DNA from: Bacillota bacterium
GTDB lineage: Bacteria; Bacillota; Clostridia; Christensenellales; Aristaeellaceae
NCBI GenBank assembly: GCA_023402355.1
Contig: JAEXCG010000163.1
Span: 1-7,427, forward strand
DNA: 7,427 nucleotides
Direction: 5' to 3'
In this document: piece after piece, positions 5,870 through 7,427 of the stretch
Layout of the letters: every line of letters starts with the position of its first letter
How positions within the stretch are numbered: position 1 is the stretch's first letter
The notes under the pieces: generated by a model
What the model saw: only the letters and a program-made list of their open reading frames with translations
What the model was told of the DNA's origin: nothing
The model's database searches: none
Program-made: the position numbers and the translations under genes

Positions 5870-7427
5870 TTAGTCCCTCGGCTGCGTGCCCACGTAGTAG
5901 ATGGGCTTCACCGCCTTATAGGTATCCTGATAGCGGTATTCGCGGGAAATCGGGTTGCCGTTCTGATAGGTGACCAGATAGACGTTGACCTTGTAACCCT
6001 CTTCGCCTTTTTTGTATACGAAAGGCTCTTCATCCACATAGACGACGTACTTCTGTTCCTTGTCCTCGCGGTACTCCGGCTCCGGAATCGGCAGCGTCTC
6101 CGCGACCTCGGTCTCCAGCTTATAGGTGTATCCGTTCGGGTCGGGCCTGCCGTAAATCCTGAAGACGCAGTTCTTGCCCTTGCCCTCGGATTCCGCCTGG
6201 ATGTAGATGTCCGCGCCCGTGTTGTTCTTGAAGACGAAGTCCGGGCCGTTGTCCGCGACCGTGGCGTCCAGTCCCTTGTCCAGATAGCCCACGACGAGGC
6301 CGTGGTTCGTGCGCTTGACGATCTCCAGCCCCGCGCCGATCACCGCGTTGTACAGCGTGGAGGAAACCTGGCAGATGCCGCCGCCATACCCCTCGACATA
6401 CTCGCCGTAGGCGATTTCCAGCGCCGGGTACCAGCCGTTCTTCTGCGTGCGCTTGCCGGTTACCTTGTTGAAGGAGACGCTCTCGCCCGCCTTCACCACC
6501 ATGCCGTTGAAGTAGTCGCAGCCCTTGGCGACGTTGGCCAGGCGGCCCTCCGTGTTGCCGCTGTTGTTGCGCAGCGGCGTCTTGTAGGTGGAGAGCAGCA
6601 CGATCTCGCTTTCAAGCTGCGCGCGCGTCACCGACGGCTGAATGACCTGCGGCGTGAGCGTCACGGTGCCGGATTCGAGCCTGTCCACCATGCCCATGAT
6701 CTCCTCGTGGGCGAGCGTGGTGTCCAGCACGTAGCCGACCGCCTCGTCCGTATAGGTAAAGGGCGGAACCTTCGTGCTGTCGGGAATGCGTTGCGCGTCC
6801 ACCGCCGGGGTGTCCACCTGCGCCTTGATGTTCATCAGCAGCGCGTCGATGCCGCTCAGATCGTAGGCGAGCGTCGTATAGCGCTTGACCGGCTCGCTTC
6901 TAAGCGCCTTGACCTGCTGATAGCGCTCCTGCGTGGAGCCCGTGCGGCCGACGTTCCAAAGCTGGTTGATCTGATCGCCCACGTCGTAGCGCATGTTGAT
7001 CGTGCTGGGCGTGATGCGCCCGACCTCCGAGCCGTTTGAGACGAGCGCTACGCTCCACGCGCCGATCGAGGAGACGACCTGCGCGGAAACCGCGTCGTAC
7101 GCCTCCTGCTGCGTCATGCCGCCGATGGCGATGTCGTTGATGTACAGGTTCGGGTAAAACACGCCTTCGCCCTGCGCGAGCGTGTTCTTGACGTCCAGCA
7201 CGTACATGCCGCCCATGCCGACGCCCGCGAAGAGGACGACCAGCACCAGCAGCGCCGGCAGGATGCTGCGGCGGCGCTGCCCGCCGCCGGACCCGCCGCT
7301 CTTGCGCGGCGGCGCGCCGTAGCGGGTCCCCTGCGTGCCGGCGCGCGCGTAGGTATTCCTCGCGGCGGGGCGCTGCGTGCCGCTCTGCGAAGGCGGCCTC
7401 TTCGCGCCCGGCGCTGCGGCCTTGCGC
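5870..7427 (-). CDS. Membrane-anchored VanW-domain protein with peptidoglycan-binding-like and G5-like regions, 5' end outside window
   Basis: The frame is open from the right edge to the TAA at 5872-5870, giving 518 visible codons. A GTG at 7246 begins inside the membrane helix and cannot be the natural start. No ATG, GTG or TTG occurs in frame in the 60 codons before it, so the true start is beyond 7427. The visible order is a basic Pro/Gly/Arg-rich tail (1-53), one membrane helix (about 55-77), a region starting YPNLYINDIAIGGMTQQEAY that resembles the peptidoglycan-binding domain found before VanW (about 91-270), the VanW domain (about 280-425) with GGGICQVSSTLYNA (348-361) and GLDATV (385-390), and a C-terminal G5-like segment (about 458-515) ending YYVGTQPRD. 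A type II membrane topology with the domains outside is inferred, with a role at the cell wall. VanW function is unknown, and its occurrence here does not imply vancomycin resistance. It ends at its own terminator. Confidence 0.92.
   Translation of the reverse strand, partial: RKAAAPGAKRPPSQSGTQRPAARNTYARAGTQGTRYGAPPRKSGGSGGGQRRRSILPALLVLVVLFAGVGMGGMYVLDVKNTLAQGEGVFYPNLYINDIAIGGMTQQEAYDAVSAQVVSSIGAWSVALVSNGSEVGRITPSTINMRYDVGDQINQLWNVGRTGSTQERYQQVKALRSEPVKRYTTLAYDLSGIDALLMNIKAQVDTPAVDAQRIPDSTKVPPFTYTDEAVGYVLDTTLAHEEIMGMVDRLESGTVTLTPQVIQPSVTRAQLESEIVLLSTYKTPLRNNSGNTEGRLANVAKGCDYFNGMVVKAGESVSFNKVTGKRTQKNGWYPALEIAYGEYVEGYGGGICQVSSTLYNAVIGAGLEIVKRTNHGLVVGYLDKGLDATVADNGPDFVFKNNTGADIYIQAESEGKGKNCVFRIYGRPDPNGYTYKLETEVAETLPIPEPEYREDKEQKYVVYVDEEPFVYKKGEEGYKVNVYLVTYQNGNPISREYRYQDTYKAVKPIYYVGTQPRD

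Noticed and set aside
6302..7039. 245-codon plus-strand open frame opposite the VanW gene
   Set aside because: It is antisense to a clear VanW and peptidoglycan-binding-like coding region and has no domain of its own.
5870..7427. VanW protein as evidence of a vancomycin-resistance cluster
   Set aside because: VanW-domain proteins are widespread in Firmicutes outside resistance operons, and no vanH, vanA/B, vanX or vanRS gene is present in the window.

Overview
The window carries five protein genes, all on the minus strand, packed tightly in GC-rich DNA. The set (a VanW/G5 cell-envelope protein, a three-gene ABC importer, a DUF2000 protein and release factor 3), the AGGAGG-type ribosome binding sites and the GC-rich coding sequence suggest a high-GC anaerobic Firmicute of the class Clostridia, possibly a Christensenellales-like lineage. 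That placement is inference from gene families and style, not from any marker gene.

In the direction of transcription (right to left), the layout is as follows. (1) 7427-5870: a membrane-anchored VanW-domain protein whose 5' end lies beyond the window; it ends at a strong, apparently bidirectional terminator (5831-5852). (2) 5737-3454/1809: an ABC importer operon of the ferric/AfuA/2-aminoethylphosphonate superfamily. It has a promoter (5708-5737), a 5'-leader hairpin (5673-5696), the solute-binding protein (5644-4643), an intercistronic hairpin (4597-4619), the ATPase with a TTG start (4560-3454) and a fused two-domain permease (3464-1809) that overlaps the ATPase by 11 nt. A terminator-like hairpin follows (1749-1782). 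(3) 1639-1226: a small DUF2000 protein with its own extended -10 promoter (1694-1702) and a 16-bp perfect hairpin terminator (1175-1213). (4) 1066-1: the first 355 codons of peptide chain release factor 3 (prfC), behind a near-consensus promoter (1106-1135) whose -10 box sits in a 17-nt imperfect dyad.

The three ABC genes together make a complete importer: secreted binding protein, one polypeptide with both permease halves, and one ATPase. The substrate cannot be read from sequence. Where FbpA-type iron-binding proteins have a Tyr-Tyr pair, this binding protein appears to have Tyr-Glu, so a non-iron ligand such as a phosphorylated sugar or a phosphonate is at least as likely as Fe3+. VanW, DUF2000 and RF3 appear to be separate transcription units rather than part of this system.

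I found no CRISPR array, tRNA or rRNA gene, insertion sequence, phage gene or toxin-antitoxin pair, and no intergenic gap over 300 bases. I see no strong case for an undescribed system here. The points most worth checking are the importer's substrate and the dyad over the prfC promoter.
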